From contig NZ_BOML01000058.1 of NCBI RefSeq assembly GCF_016862175.1, forward strand, positions 186,001 through 250,000: DNA of 64,000 nucleotides. The letters run 5' to 3'. The translations under genes were made by a program, and so were the position numbers. The notes under the pieces are model-generated. The model searched no databases. It saw only the letters and a program-made list of their open reading frames with translations, and was not told where the DNA came from. Shown piece by piece: positions 16,214 to 25,099 of this stretch. The first letter of the stretch is position 1, and every line of letters begins with the position of its first letter. Origin of the DNA: Paractinoplanes durhamensis. GTDB taxonomy: Bacteria; Actinomycetota; Actinomycetes; Mycobacteriales; Micromonosporaceae.

Positions 16214-16822
16214 ATGAGCGGGTTCATCGGGGCTGCCTTGAGTTTCCCGACAGTCCTGTTCACGCCCCTGTTGATCATCGTGATCGGGTTCTGGATCGTG
16301 GTGATCGCCGGCGGCGCGGACCCGGACGCCGAGGGCAGCGGCGACCTGCTGGATTTTGCCGGGCTCGGGGGCGTGCCGGTCTCCGTACCCATCTCACTGT
16401 TGGTGGTTTTCGCCTGGTTCGGCAGCCTTTCCGGGGCCGAGTTCCTGCCGGGCTGGCTGGCGCTGATCGGGGCCCTGATCGCCGCCTGGCTTCTCACCCG
16501 GATCGCGACCGTCCTGATCAGACGGTTCGGTCCACTTCGTACCGATGCCTCCCGCAACGACTTCCTCGGCCGCACCTGCGTTATCCAAACGGGCCGCGTG
16601 ACCAGCACTTTCGGGCAAGCCGAGGTCCGCGCCGACGACGGTTCCTCCGCCATCGTGCAGGTCCGCCAGGCCGGCGACGACGACCTGCACGCCGGCACTG
16701 TCGCCGTTCTCTACGACTATGACTCAGAGGGCGAGTTCTTCTGGGTAGTTCCCGCCGATATAGCCACTGGGCCTTCCCGCAGCGGAAAACCCCAGAATTT
16801 AAACCCTGAAGAGGACGCTTGA
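16214..16822 (+). CDS. NfeD/YqiJ-like membrane protein with OB-type C-terminal domain
   Basis: 202 residues. Two or three membrane helices (residues about 8-35, 60-80, 85-105) and a soluble C-terminal domain (about 115-185; FLGRTCVIQTGRVTS, then GQAEVRADDGSSAIVQVRQ) with the beta pattern of the OB-fold NfeD/YqiJ family that partners with flotillins. The stop overlaps the next start by one base (TGATG), making a coupled pair with the flotillin gene. First gene of a three-gene operon. Confidence 0.8.
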   Translation: MSGFIGAALSFPTVLFTPLLIIVIGFWIVVIAGGADPDAEGSGDLLDFAGLGGVPVSVPISLLVVFAWFGSLSGAEFLPGWLALIGALIAAWLLTRIATVLIRRFGPLRTDASRNDFLGRTCVIQTGRVTSTFGQAEVRADDGSSAIVQVRQAGDDDLHAGTVAVLYDYDSEGEFFWVVPADIATGPSRSGKPQNLNPEEDA

Positions 16823-18819
16823 TGGACGTTATCTCGACCGGTCTGGGCATTCTCGTAGCCGTCATCGTTCTCATCGCACTGGGCGCACTGTTCTTCCTGA
16901 GCCGGATGTTCCGCAAGGTCGAGCAGGGCAAGGCGCTGATCATCTCGAAGGTGCGCCGGGTGGACGTCACCTTCACCGGCGCCGTCGTGCTGCCGGTGCT
17001 GCACAAATCCGAGATCATGGACATCTCGGTGAAGACGATCGAGATCGTCCGGACCGGCCGCGAGGGCCTGATCTGCCGGGACAACATCCGCGCCGACATC
17101 CGCATCACGTTCTTCGTGCGGGTCAACAAGACCACCGAGGACGTCATCAAGGTCGCCCAGGCGATCGGCACCGCCCGGGCCAGCAACGAGACCACGCTGC
17201 AGGAGCTGTTCAGCGCGAAGTTCTCGGAAGCGCTCAAGACCGTCGGTAAGCAGCTCGACTTCGTCGATCTCTACACGAAGCGGCACGAATTCCGCGATCA
17301 GATCATCGAGGTGATCGGCACCGACCTCAACGGCTACAGCCTGGAGGACGCGGCGATCGACTTCCTCGAGCAGACGCCGCTGCTGTCGCTCGACAGCAAG
17401 AACATCCTCGACGCGCAGGGCATCCGGAAGATCACCGAGCTGACCGCGATCGAGGCGGTCCTCACCAACGACTTCCGGCGCAACGAGGAGAAGGAGATCA
17501 CCCGGCAGAACGTCGAGGCCAAGGAGACGATCCTCGAACTCCAGCGCCGGCAGGCGGACGCCGAGATCAAGCAGCGCCGCGAGATCGAGACGATCCGGGC
17601 CCGCGAGGAGGCGGAGATCGCCCTCGCCCAGGCCGAGGAGATGCTGCGGTCCGAGGGCGCCAAGCTGAAGACCCAGCAGCAGCTCGGCGTGCAGGAGGAG
17701 AACAAGGCCCGGGAGATCGCGGTCGCCGAGAAGAACCGCGAGCGGGTCATCGCGATCGAGACCGAGCGCATCGAGAAGGACCGGATGCTCGAGGTCATCG
17801 GCCGGCAGCGGGAGACCGAGCTGTCCACCATCGCCAAGGACAAAGAGGTCGAGGGTGAGCGCCGGGCGATCGCCGAGGTGATCCGGGAGCGGATCGCGGT
17901 CGAGAAGACGGTCGCCGAGCAGGAAGAGATCATCAAGCGCCTGCGGGTGGTCGAGGAGGCCGAGCGTACGCGTCAGGCCGTGATCATCAACGCCGAGGCC
18001 GAGGCGCAGGAAGCCCTGGTCAAGGACATCAAGGCGGCCGAGGCGGCCGAGGCCGCGGCCAAGTTCAAGGCCCGCGAGGTGCTGCTGCTGGCCGAGGCCC
18101 GGCAGCAGACCGCCGAGCTGGACGCCCGCGCCAAGATCCGGCTGGCCGAGGGCACCCAGGCCGAGGCGGCCGCGGCCGGCCTCGCCGACGTGCAGGTGCG
18201 CGAGCGCAACGCCGAGGTGGTCGAGAAGACCGGCAAGGCGGAGAACGTGGTCGAGCGCGAGCGGATGCTCATCGCGGCCGACTCGATCAAGGCGAAGCTG
18301 CAGGCCGAGGCCGAGGGTCTGACCGACAAGGCGGGCGCGATGGCCGCCCTCGACGACGCCACCCGTGCGCACGAGGAGTACCGCCTCCGGCTGGAGATGG
18401 AGAAGGAGATCCGGCTGGCCGGGATCAACGTGCACAAGGAGATCGCCGAGTCGCAGGCGATGGTGCTCGCGAAGGGCCTGGAGAAGGCCGACATCGACAT
18501 CGTCGGCGGCGACTCGATCTTCTTCGACAAGCTGATGGGCTCGATCACGCTGGGCAAGAGCGTGGACGGCTTCGTCGAGCACTCGACGGTGGCGCAGGCG
18601 CTCGGCTCCCGCTACTTCGACGGCGAGGGCGACTTCATGGGCGACCTGACCCGGGCGATCGGCGGCCTGAACACCGCCGACGTGGCCAACGTCAGCCTGG
18701 CCGCGTTCCTCACCCAGCAGATCAAGGCCGGGCGCGGCGACACCGGCAAGCTCCGAGAGCTGCTCGCCGCGGCCGAGAAGATGGGCATCGCCGACGCGAA
18801 GGTCCCGGCCAACCGGTGA
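16822..18819 (+). CDS. flotillin-family (SPFH/band 7) protein
   Basis: 665 residues from ATG 16822. One N-terminal membrane helix, an SPFH domain (about residues 30-200, with FFVRVNKTTEDVIKVAQAIG), then about 330 residues of heptad-like Ala/Glu/Lys/Arg coiled coil (AEAEAQEALVKDIKAAEAAE-type), and a C-terminal segment near AGINVHKEIAESQA. This is the YqiK/FloT layout; flotillins scaffold ordered membrane patches. Length is usual for YqiK-like members. Coupled upstream to the NfeD-like gene and downstream to the giant ATPase by GTGA at 18816. Confidence 0.92.
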   Translation: MDVISTGLGILVAVIVLIALGALFFLSRMFRKVEQGKALIISKVRRVDVTFTGAVVLPVLHKSEIMDISVKTIEIVRTGREGLICRDNIRADIRITFFVRVNKTTEDVIKVAQAIGTARASNETTLQELFSAKFSEALKTVGKQLDFVDLYTKRHEFRDQIIEVIGTDLNGYSLEDAAIDFLEQTPLLSLDSKNILDAQGIRKITELTAIEAVLTNDFRRNEEKEITRQNVEAKETILELQRRQADAEIKQRREIETIRAREEAEIALAQAEEMLRSEGAKLKTQQQLGVQEENKAREIAVAEKNRERVIAIETERIEKDRMLEVIGRQRETELSTIAKDKEVEGERRAIAEVIRERIAVEKTVAEQEEIIKRLRVVEEAERTRQAVIINAEAEAQEALVKDIKAAEAAEAAAKFKAREVLLLAEARQQTAELDARAKIRLAEGTQAEAAAAGLADVQVRERNAEVVEKTGKAENVVERERMLIAADSIKAKLQAEAEGLTDKAGAMAALDDATRAHEEYRLRLEMEKEIRLAGINVHKEIAESQAMVLAKGLEKADIDIVGGDSIFFDKLMGSITLGKSVDGFVEHSTVAQALGSRYFDGEGDFMGDLTRAIGGLNTADVANVSLAAFLTQQIKAGRGDTGKLRELLAAAEKMGIADAKVPANR

Positions 18820-21800
18820 CCGAACTCGACGCCGGCACCTATGAGGTCCTGCGCGCCCGGCTGGGCGCGCAGGCCAAGGAATTGGCCGCCCGGGCCGAGA
18901 CGCTGAACGACAAGCGCGTCGAGACGTTCGGCGGCCGGCAGATGAGCCTGCTCGGCACCGAGCGGGTCCGCACCGAGAACAACTGCGTGCCGCGGGACAT
19001 CGCGCACGTGGGTGGGTCGATGCTGTTCGGCTACAACGTGTTCATCGGTCTCAAGGCCGAGACCGCGGTGGCCGACGTCTTCGCCGTGCACGACTTCGCC
19101 GACCAGAAGCTGACGCCCGGCAACAAGGCCGGGATCCTGGACGACCCCGGATTCCAACGCGACTTCGCCGAGCTGTACCGGTATTACCGGGACACCCGGC
19201 TGCTGCAGTTGCGCCGGCTCGAAGGGCTGCTGCTCGCGGTGTTCCAGACCGGGGCGCGCGGCGACGACCTCAAGGTGCTGCGCTGGCGGGTCGGCGTCGA
19301 CGGCACGGTGTCCTACCTCGACAATCGGGGCGAACGGGACCACGTCTTTCCCCCGGCCCAGGACTTCGAGTGGAAGCCGACCACCCGGGAGCAGCACATT
19401 CTCGGGCGGCACCCGCACGTCTCGATCGAGGACGCGGTCTTCGTCGAGACGGTCGGCGGCACCCTCACCGTCAAGGTGGAGAACAACACCGAGGACGGCG
19501 AGGGCATCTTCAGCGAGCCCGTCGACGAGCCGCTGCAGAGCCTGGCCGACGCTTCCATCGCGTACGCCCGCATCGGTCCGTTGATCTTGCTCAAGATCCT
19601 TCCGTACAAGGAGACGCGCGAGCGGTACCTGGTCTTCAACACCCGGACCCGGGACGTGCGGCGGCTCGACGGGATCGGGCAGGCCTGCCAGCGGCTGCCG
19701 GAGGATCAGGGGATCATCTTCCCGGGCGGGTATTACCTGGCCACCGGCCTGGCCAAGACGTTCGACGCGGACACCGACGACCTCGAGTTCGAGCGGGTGC
19801 TGCGCAGCGTCAACGGCGAGGACGTGCTCTACGTCTTCCACGCCCGGGCGACCGGCCGCTATCTGCTGCTGCCCTACAACGTGATCCGCAAGGAGGTGGC
19901 CACGCCGATCACCTGCCACGGCTGGTCCCTCTTCGACGACGGCACCCTGATCGCGTTCCGCCACGACTCGGACGAACCCACCCGGGTCCACCCGATGCAG
20001 ATCTGGCAGACCCCGTTCGTCTCCGACACGTTCGCGGCCGCGCAGCCGATCGGCACCGGCCCGCTCGACCGGATCGGCAACGCCGACCTGGTCCGGGGCA
20101 TCGCCGACGCGCTCTCGGTGTCCCGGATGGTCGACGAGATGTCGCCGTCCGGGCCGGTCTTCGAGGCGATCATCGCAGCCTGCTCGCGACTGTTCGACAA
20201 CTACTTCTGGCTGGGCGAGGCCGAGCTGGACGACCTGGCCGCGCCGCTGCGCGAGGTCCGGGCCACCGCCGAGCAGGTGCTCGACGAGTTCGAGTCGGTG
20301 CAGCAGCTCACCGCGCAGGCCACCGCCGCGGTCGACGAGGCTCAGGCGGCGGCGACCGCGCTGATCCGGCGGGCCCGCGGCGAGGTGCCGGCCGGCACCG
20401 ACGGCTGGATCGGGCTGCTCGCAGCGCTGCGCCAGCAGCAGGGACACGCGGTCACGCTGCGCGAGGTGCGGTACGCCGATCTCGGCCGGCTCGACGCGCT
20501 CGAGACGCAGCTGTCCGAGGAGGTCGACGCGACCGCCCGGCGGGCCGTCGAGTTCCTGCGCCAGGAGGAAGCCTTCACCGGCTACCAGCGGGCGGTGGAC
20601 GCGCTGGTCACCGAGGCGGCCGCGATCGCCACGGTGGCCGCCGCTCAGCCGGTCGCCGACAAGCTGACCGAGCAGGCCGACGGCCTGCAGGTGGTGATCG
20701 ACGTGGTCGGCGGGCTGGACATCGCCGACGCCACCGTCCGGGTCGCCATCCTGGAACGCATCGGCGAGGTCCTCGGCGGCATCAACCGGGCCCGGGCCAC
20801 CCTCGACGGGCGCCGCCGCGAGCTCGCCGCGGTCGAAGGGCGGGCCGCGTTCGCGGCCGAGTTCGCGCTGCTCGGGCAGGCGGTGACGGCCGGGCTCGCG
20901 GCCGCGGACACGCCGGAACGCTGCGACGAGCAGTCCGCCAAGCTGATGCTGCAGGTCGAGGGCCTGGAGTCCCGGTTCGGCGAGTTCGACGACTTCGTCG
21001 ACCAGCTCACCGCCAAGCGCACCGAGGTCTACGAGGCGTACGCCGGCCGCCGGCAGGGGCTCATCGACGAGCGGCAGCGCCGGGCCGACCGGATCGTCGC
21101 GTCCGCCCAGCGCACCCTGGTCAGCGTGCAGCGACGGGTCGCCGGGCTGGCCACGCTGGAAGAGGTCAACACCTACTTCGCCACCGATCCGATGGTCGGC
21201 AAGCTGCGGTCGGTGGCGGCCGAGCTGCGCACGCTCGGCGACACCGTGCGCGCCGAGGAGCTGGACGGCCGGGTCAAGGCCGCCCGCCAGGAGGCCGGCC
21301 GGGCCCTGCGCGACCGACTCGACCTCTACGGCGACGGCGGCACCACGATCCGGCTCGGCCGGCACACGTTCGCGGTCAACACCCAGGACATCGACCTGAC
21401 CCTGGTGCCGGACGGCCCCGACCTGGCCTTCACGATCACCGGCACCGACTACCGCGCGCCGATCCGGGACGCCGCCTTCATCGCCGACACCCGCCCGTTC
21501 TGGCCGCAGTCGCTGCCGTCCGAGACGGCGACGATCTACCGGGGTGAGTTCCTGGCGGCCGCGATCTTCGCGGCCGATCCGGCCCGTGCGGCGGCCGCGC
21601 TGGCCGACGGGTCCCTGCCTGATTTCGTACGGAGGGAAGCCGAGTCCCGGATCGACGAAGGGTACGAACGTGGCGTGCACGACGCCGACGCGGCCCTGAT
21701 CCTGGCCGCGGTCCTCCGGCTGCACGCCGGCGCCGGACTGCTCCGGTTCGAGCCGTCGGTGCGGGTCGCCGCCCAGCTGTTCTGGGCGTTCACCGCCACC

Positions 21801-23624
21801 GCCGAGCAGCGCGCGGTCTGGGGTCTGCGGGCGGCGTCGCTGGCCCGGGCCCGGGACGCCTTCGGCAGCGCCCTCCCGCTCGCCGAGCTGGCCACCGAAC
21901 TCGACACCGCGGCCGGGGCGCCGATCGGCGAATACCTGGTCGAGGAGCTGGCCGGCGGCACCCCCGGGTTCGTCACCGCGGCCGGGGCGCGGACCTTCCT
22001 CGACAAGTTCCACCGGGCCGGCCGCGGCTACCTCGACGACCTCGCCGGGCTGACCACGGTCGCCGAGAAGCGGCAGCTGATCACCGGCTGGCTGACCTCG
22101 TTCCGGCACGCGTTCGCCGACGCCGGCACCGCCGACGACCTCGCCGAAGCGGTCGCGATCGAGCTCACCGGCACCGCGCTGACCAGGTACGACTCGTCGG
22201 CGGCGCTGGACGCCACGGTCGAGGGCCTGCTCGGCGTGCACCCGCGGATCACCGGCGGCAAGCTGCCGGTCCGGCTCGACCGGTTCCTGGCCGCGACCAG
22301 GACGTTCCGGGAGACCGCGGTGCCCGCCTTCCGGTCGTACCAAAAACGGCGCAATGCCCTCGCGGTCGCCGAGCGCAACCGTCTTCGCCTGGCCGAATAC
22401 CGCCCGGCGGTGTTGACCGCCTTTGTTCGCAACCGGCTGCTCGACGAGGTCTACCTGCCGCTGATCGGCGACAACCTGGCCCGCCAGCTCGGCGCGGCCG
22501 GCGACGCGAAGCGTACGGATCAATCGGGTCTTCTGCTGTTGATCTCGCCGCCGGGTTACGGCAAGACGACGCTGATGGAGTACGTGGCGAACCGGCTCGG
22601 CCTGGTCTTCGTCAAGGTCAACGGGCCGGCGCTCGGGCACGCGGTGACCTCGGTCGACCCGTTGTCGGCGCCGAACGCGACCGCGCGGCAGGAGATCGAG
22701 AAGATCTCGTTCGCCCTGGAGATGGGCAACAACGTGCTGCTCTACCTCGACGACATCCAGCACACGTCGCCCGAGTTGCTGCAGAAGTTCATCTCGCTGT
22801 GCGACGCGCAGCGGCAGATGGAGGGCGTCTGGGAAGGCGATACGAAGCGGTACGACCTGCGCGGGAAGCGGTTCGCGGTGTGCATGGCCGGCAACCCGTA
22901 CACCGAGAGCGGGCAGCGCTTCCGGATCCCGGACATGCTCGCCAACCGGGCCGACGTGTGGAACCTCGGCGACGTGCTGTCCGGCCGCGAGGACGCGTTC
23001 GAGATGTCCTATCTGGAGAACGCGCTCACCTCGAACCCGGTGCTCGCGCCGCTGGCCACCCGCTCCCGCGACGACCTGCCGCTGCTGGTCCGGCTCGCCG
23101 CCGGCGACGACACGGTGCGGCCGGACCGCCTGTCGTACGCGTATTCGGCGGCCGAGCTTTCGCAGGTCCTGGCCGTGCTGCAGAAGATGCGAAAGGTGCA
23201 GCAGGTCGTGTTGCGGAACAACCAGGCGTACATCGCGTCGGCCGGGCAGGCCGACGAGTCCCGCACCGAGCCGCCGTTCCGGCTGCAGGGCTCCTACCGC
23301 AACATGAACAAGCTGGCCGAACGCATCGTCCCGGCAATGAACGACGACGAGGTCGAGACGGTCCTCGACGACCACTACGCGGGCGAGGCGCAGACCCTGA
23401 CCACCGGCGCCGAGGCGAACCTGCTGAAGCTGGCCGAGCTGCGCGGCCGGCTGACCCCGGCCCAGGCCGCGCGGTGGGCCGAGGTGAAGGCGGCCTACCT
23501 GCGGGCCAAGGCGCTGGGCGGTTCGGGCGACGACCCGATGAGCCGGGCGGTCGGCGCGGTCGGCCTGCTCGCCGACCGGGTCGGCGACGTCTCCTCGGCG
23601 ATCGGCCGCCTCGGCTCATCTTGA
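18816..23624 (+). CDS. giant AAA+ ATPase of the DUF3686 / DNA-repair-ATPase type
   Basis: 1602 residues from GTG 18816, overlapping the flotillin stop. The first 400 residues have the strand-rich DUF3686-like layout; residues about 400-750 are Ala/Glu-rich coiled coil. The C-terminal AAA module has Walker A PPGYGKTT (near residue 1247), Walker B LLYLDDIQ (near 1309), a sensor-type Asn in CMAGNPYTE and an arginine-rich FRIPDMLANRADVW region. Databases call such proteins DNA repair ATPase, but nothing here shows DNA binding. Placement behind NfeD-like and flotillin genes suggests that it works at flotillin membrane patches. Confidence 0.85.
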   Translation: MTELDAGTYEVLRARLGAQAKELAARAETLNDKRVETFGGRQMSLLGTERVRTENNCVPRDIAHVGGSMLFGYNVFIGLKAETAVADVFAVHDFADQKLTPGNKAGILDDPGFQRDFAELYRYYRDTRLLQLRRLEGLLLAVFQTGARGDDLKVLRWRVGVDGTVSYLDNRGERDHVFPPAQDFEWKPTTREQHILGRHPHVSIEDAVFVETVGGTLTVKVENNTEDGEGIFSEPVDEPLQSLADASIAYARIGPLILLKILPYKETRERYLVFNTRTRDVRRLDGIGQACQRLPEDQGIIFPGGYYLATGLAKTFDADTDDLEFERVLRSVNGEDVLYVFHARATGRYLLLPYNVIRKEVATPITCHGWSLFDDGTLIAFRHDSDEPTRVHPMQIWQTPFVSDTFAAAQPIGTGPLDRIGNADLVRGIADALSVSRMVDEMSPSGPVFEAIIAACSRLFDNYFWLGEAELDDLAAPLREVRATAEQVLDEFESVQQLTAQATAAVDEAQAAATALIRRARGEVPAGTDGWIGLLAALRQQQGHAVTLREVRYADLGRLDALETQLSEEVDATARRAVEFLRQEEAFTGYQRAVDALVTEAAAIATVAAAQPVADKLTEQADGLQVVIDVVGGLDIADATVRVAILERIGEVLGGINRARATLDGRRRELAAVEGRAAFAAEFALLGQAVTAGLAAADTPERCDEQSAKLMLQVEGLESRFGEFDDFVDQLTAKRTEVYEAYAGRRQGLIDERQRRADRIVASAQRTLVSVQRRVAGLATLEEVNTYFATDPMVGKLRSVAAELRTLGDTVRAEELDGRVKAARQEAGRALRDRLDLYGDGGTTIRLGRHTFAVNTQDIDLTLVPDGPDLAFTITGTDYRAPIRDAAFIADTRPFWPQSLPSETATIYRGEFLAAAIFAADPARAAAALADGSLPDFVRREAESRIDEGYERGVHDADAALILAAVLRLHAGAGLLRFEPSVRVAAQLFWAFTATAEQRAVWGLRAASLARARDAFGSALPLAELATELDTAAGAPIGEYLVEELAGGTPGFVTAAGARTFLDKFHRAGRGYLDDLAGLTTVAEKRQLITGWLTSFRHAFADAGTADDLAEAVAIELTGTALTRYDSSAALDATVEGLLGVHPRITGGKLPVRLDRFLAATRTFRETAVPAFRSYQKRRNALAVAERNRLRLAEYRPAVLTAFVRNRLLDEVYLPLIGDNLARQLGAAGDAKRTDQSGLLLLISPPGYGKTTLMEYVANRLGLVFVKVNGPALGHAVTSVDPLSAPNATARQEIEKISFALEMGNNVLLYLDDIQHTSPELLQKFISLCDAQRQMEGVWEGDTKRYDLRGKRFAVCMAGNPYTESGQRFRIPDMLANRADVWNLGDVLSGREDAFEMSYLENALTSNPVLAPLATRSRDDLPLLVRLAAGDDTVRPDRLSYAYSAAELSQVLAVLQKMRKVQQVVLRNNQAYIASAGQADESRTEPPFRLQGSYRNMNKLAERIVPAMNDDEVETVLDDHYAGEAQTLTTGAEANLLKLAELRGRLTPAQAARWAEVKAAYLRAKALGGSGDDPMSRAVGAVGLLADRVGDVSSAIGRLGSS

Positions 23625-23648
23625 TCATGAGCCGGTAGGGTCCACGGT

Positions 23649-23978
23649 ATGGAGATCTTTCGGCTTGCCGACATTGCCGTGGACCACTCGCCGGCCGGGG
23701 ACGACGAGGTGGTGGCGGGGGCGCCGACGCTCGGCGCCACGCCGATCACCAGGCTCGGCGGGACCGAGGTCGAGGTCGGCGTCTGGGAGATGAGCGTCGG
23801 GGCGGTGCGTGACGTCGAGGTCGACGAGGTGTTTCTGCTGCTCGCGGGCGCTGCGACGATCACCGTTGACGGTGCGGCGCCGGTGGCGATCTCGGCCGGG
23901 GATCTCGTGCGGCTCACCGCCGGGACCAAGACCGTCTGGGAGGTCTCCGCGCCGCTGCGGAAGCTCTACGTCGCGTAG
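23649..23978 (+). CDS. cupin-domain protein
   Basis: 109 residues, a single small cupin barrel: EVDEVFLLLAGAATITVDGAAPVAISAGDLVRL is the second cupin motif area, read in short pieces as VFLLLAG and AGDLVRL. Expected metal-binding His residues of motif 1 are replaced by Val/Asp/Glu (VDEVF), so metal binding is doubtful. The last 13 bases overlap the convergent MerR gene. Stand-alone; substrate unknown. Confidence 0.75.
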   Translation: MEIFRLADIAVDHSPAGDDEVVAGAPTLGATPITRLGGTEVEVGVWEMSVGAVRDVEVDEVFLLLAGAATITVDGAAPVAISAGDLVRLTAGTKTVWEVSAPLRKLYVA

Positions 23979-24343
23979 TCGGCGATCGAGCAGCCGCTTC
24001 GGGCCGGGTCCTCGGTCAGCTCGATGATGGCGTCCAGGCGGTCGCGGGTCTGGATCAGGTCGGTGATCTGGCGGTCGATGCGGTCGCGCTCGGCCGACAG
24101 CTTGGCCCGGGACTCCGGGGTGCTGACCTGGGCATCCACGCACGGGAGCAGCTCGGCTATCGTGCGGCTGGCCAGGCCGGCCGCATACAGGTGCTGGATC
24201 AGCTGCACCCGGTCGACCGCCGGGTCGGCGTAGTGGCGCTGGCCGCTTCCGCTGCGGCCGGCCGCCAGCAGGCCCTGCTCCTCGTAGTAGCGCAGCGCGC
24301 GGACGCTCACGCCCGCCTTCGTGGCCAGCTCGCCGATCCGCAT
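23966..24343 (-). CDS. MerR-family transcriptional regulator
   Basis: 125 residues. N-terminal winged helix with the textbook MRIGELATKAGVS, RALRYYEEQGLL and RHYADPAVDRVQLI, then a long dimerisation helix and a short tail without the Cys cluster of metal-sensing members. Transcribed away from the SDR gene at 24404, with the MerR-type dyad at 24371-24386 between them, so it most likely controls that gene and itself. Inducer unknown. Confidence 0.9.
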   Translation of the reverse strand: MRIGELATKAGVSVRALRYYEEQGLLAAGRSGSGQRHYADPAVDRVQLIQHLYAAGLASRTIAELLPCVDAQVSTPESRAKLSAERDRIDRQITDLIQTRDRLDAIIELTEDPARSGCSIADYAT

Positions 24344-24364
24344 GGGTGACTCCGATCGCAGTTC

Positions 24365-24396
24365 TTGCCTCTGACGTCAACGTCAGGTTCTAGCGT
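24365..24396 (+). promoter_or_regulatory. MerR-type promoter of the SDR gene
   Basis: TTGCCT (24365-24370) and TAGCGT (24391-24396) are separated by 20 bases, the over-long spacer typical of MerR-controlled promoters. The spacer holds CTGACG-TCAA-CGTCAG (24371-24386), a perfect 6-base dyad. The SDR ATG lies only 7 bases past the -10, so the mRNA may be leaderless. Confidence 0.65.
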
Positions 24397-24403
24397 AGCT
24401 CTT

Positions 24404-25099
24404 ATGCAGATTTCCGGATCAATTGCCCTGGTCAGCGGCGCCAACCGTGGTCTCGGTCGCGCCTTCGCCACCCAGCTGCTCGAGCGCGGCGCCACCAAGG
24501 TGTACGCCGCCGCCCGCCGGCCCGAGACGATCGACATCCCGGGCGTCGTGCCGCTCCAGCTCGACATCACCGACCCCGACTCGATCGCCGCGGCCGCCGC
24601 GACGGCCAACGACATCACCCTGCTCATCAACAACGCCGGCATCTCCACCGGCGCCAACCTGATCAGCGGTGACCTGGAGACGATCCGCCGGGAGATGGAC
24701 ACCAACTTCTGGGGCACGCTCAACATGATCCGGGCGTTCGCGCCGCGGCTGGCCGGCGGCGCGATCCTCAACGTGCTCTCGGCGCTCTCCTGGTTCGCCT
24801 ACGACGGCGCCGGTGCCTACGGTGCGGCCAAGGCCGCCACCTGGAATCTGACCAATGGCGTACGCCTTGAGCTCGTGGCCCAGAAGACGCTGGTCACCGG
24901 CCTGCACCTCGGGGCGGCCGACACCGACATGATGGCCGACTACGACGGGCCGAAGATCGCGCCGGCCGCCGTGGTGAAGGCCGCCCTGGACGGGATCGAG
25001 GCGAACCGGCTCGAGGTCGTCGCCGACGACTGGAGCGCCCACGTGAAGGCGTCGCTCGCCAACGACCCGAGCCAGTTCTACCCCCAGACTGTCCTTTAA
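24404..25099 (+). CDS. short-chain dehydrogenase/reductase
   Basis: 231 residues, cytosolic NAD(P)-dependent oxidoreductase. Cofactor motif SGANRGLGRA near residue 11, NNAG near 77, and an active-site YGAAKAA (Tyr-x-x-x-Lys) near 143 with the catalytic Ser just before in VLSALSWF. Start ATG 24404 gives the family-typical SGSIALVSGAN opening; an upstream in-frame start at 24365 would lie inside the promoter. Regulated by the divergent MerR protein. The substrate cannot be read from sequence. Confidence 0.88.
   Translation: MQISGSIALVSGANRGLGRAFATQLLERGATKVYAAARRPETIDIPGVVPLQLDITDPDSIAAAAATANDITLLINNAGISTGANLISGDLETIRREMDTNFWGTLNMIRAFAPRLAGGAILNVLSALSWFAYDGAGAYGAAKAATWNLTNGVRLELVAQKTLVTGLHLGAADTDMMADYDGPKIAPAAVVKAALDGIEANRLEVVADDWSAHVKASLANDPSQFYPQTVL

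Noticed and set aside
18612..23375. A 1587-codon open frame antisense to the giant ATPase gene
   Set aside because: GC-rich third positions in the real gene leave the opposite strand open; the translation is Arg/Gly/Asp-rich low complexity with no family motif, while the plus strand has clear AAA motifs.
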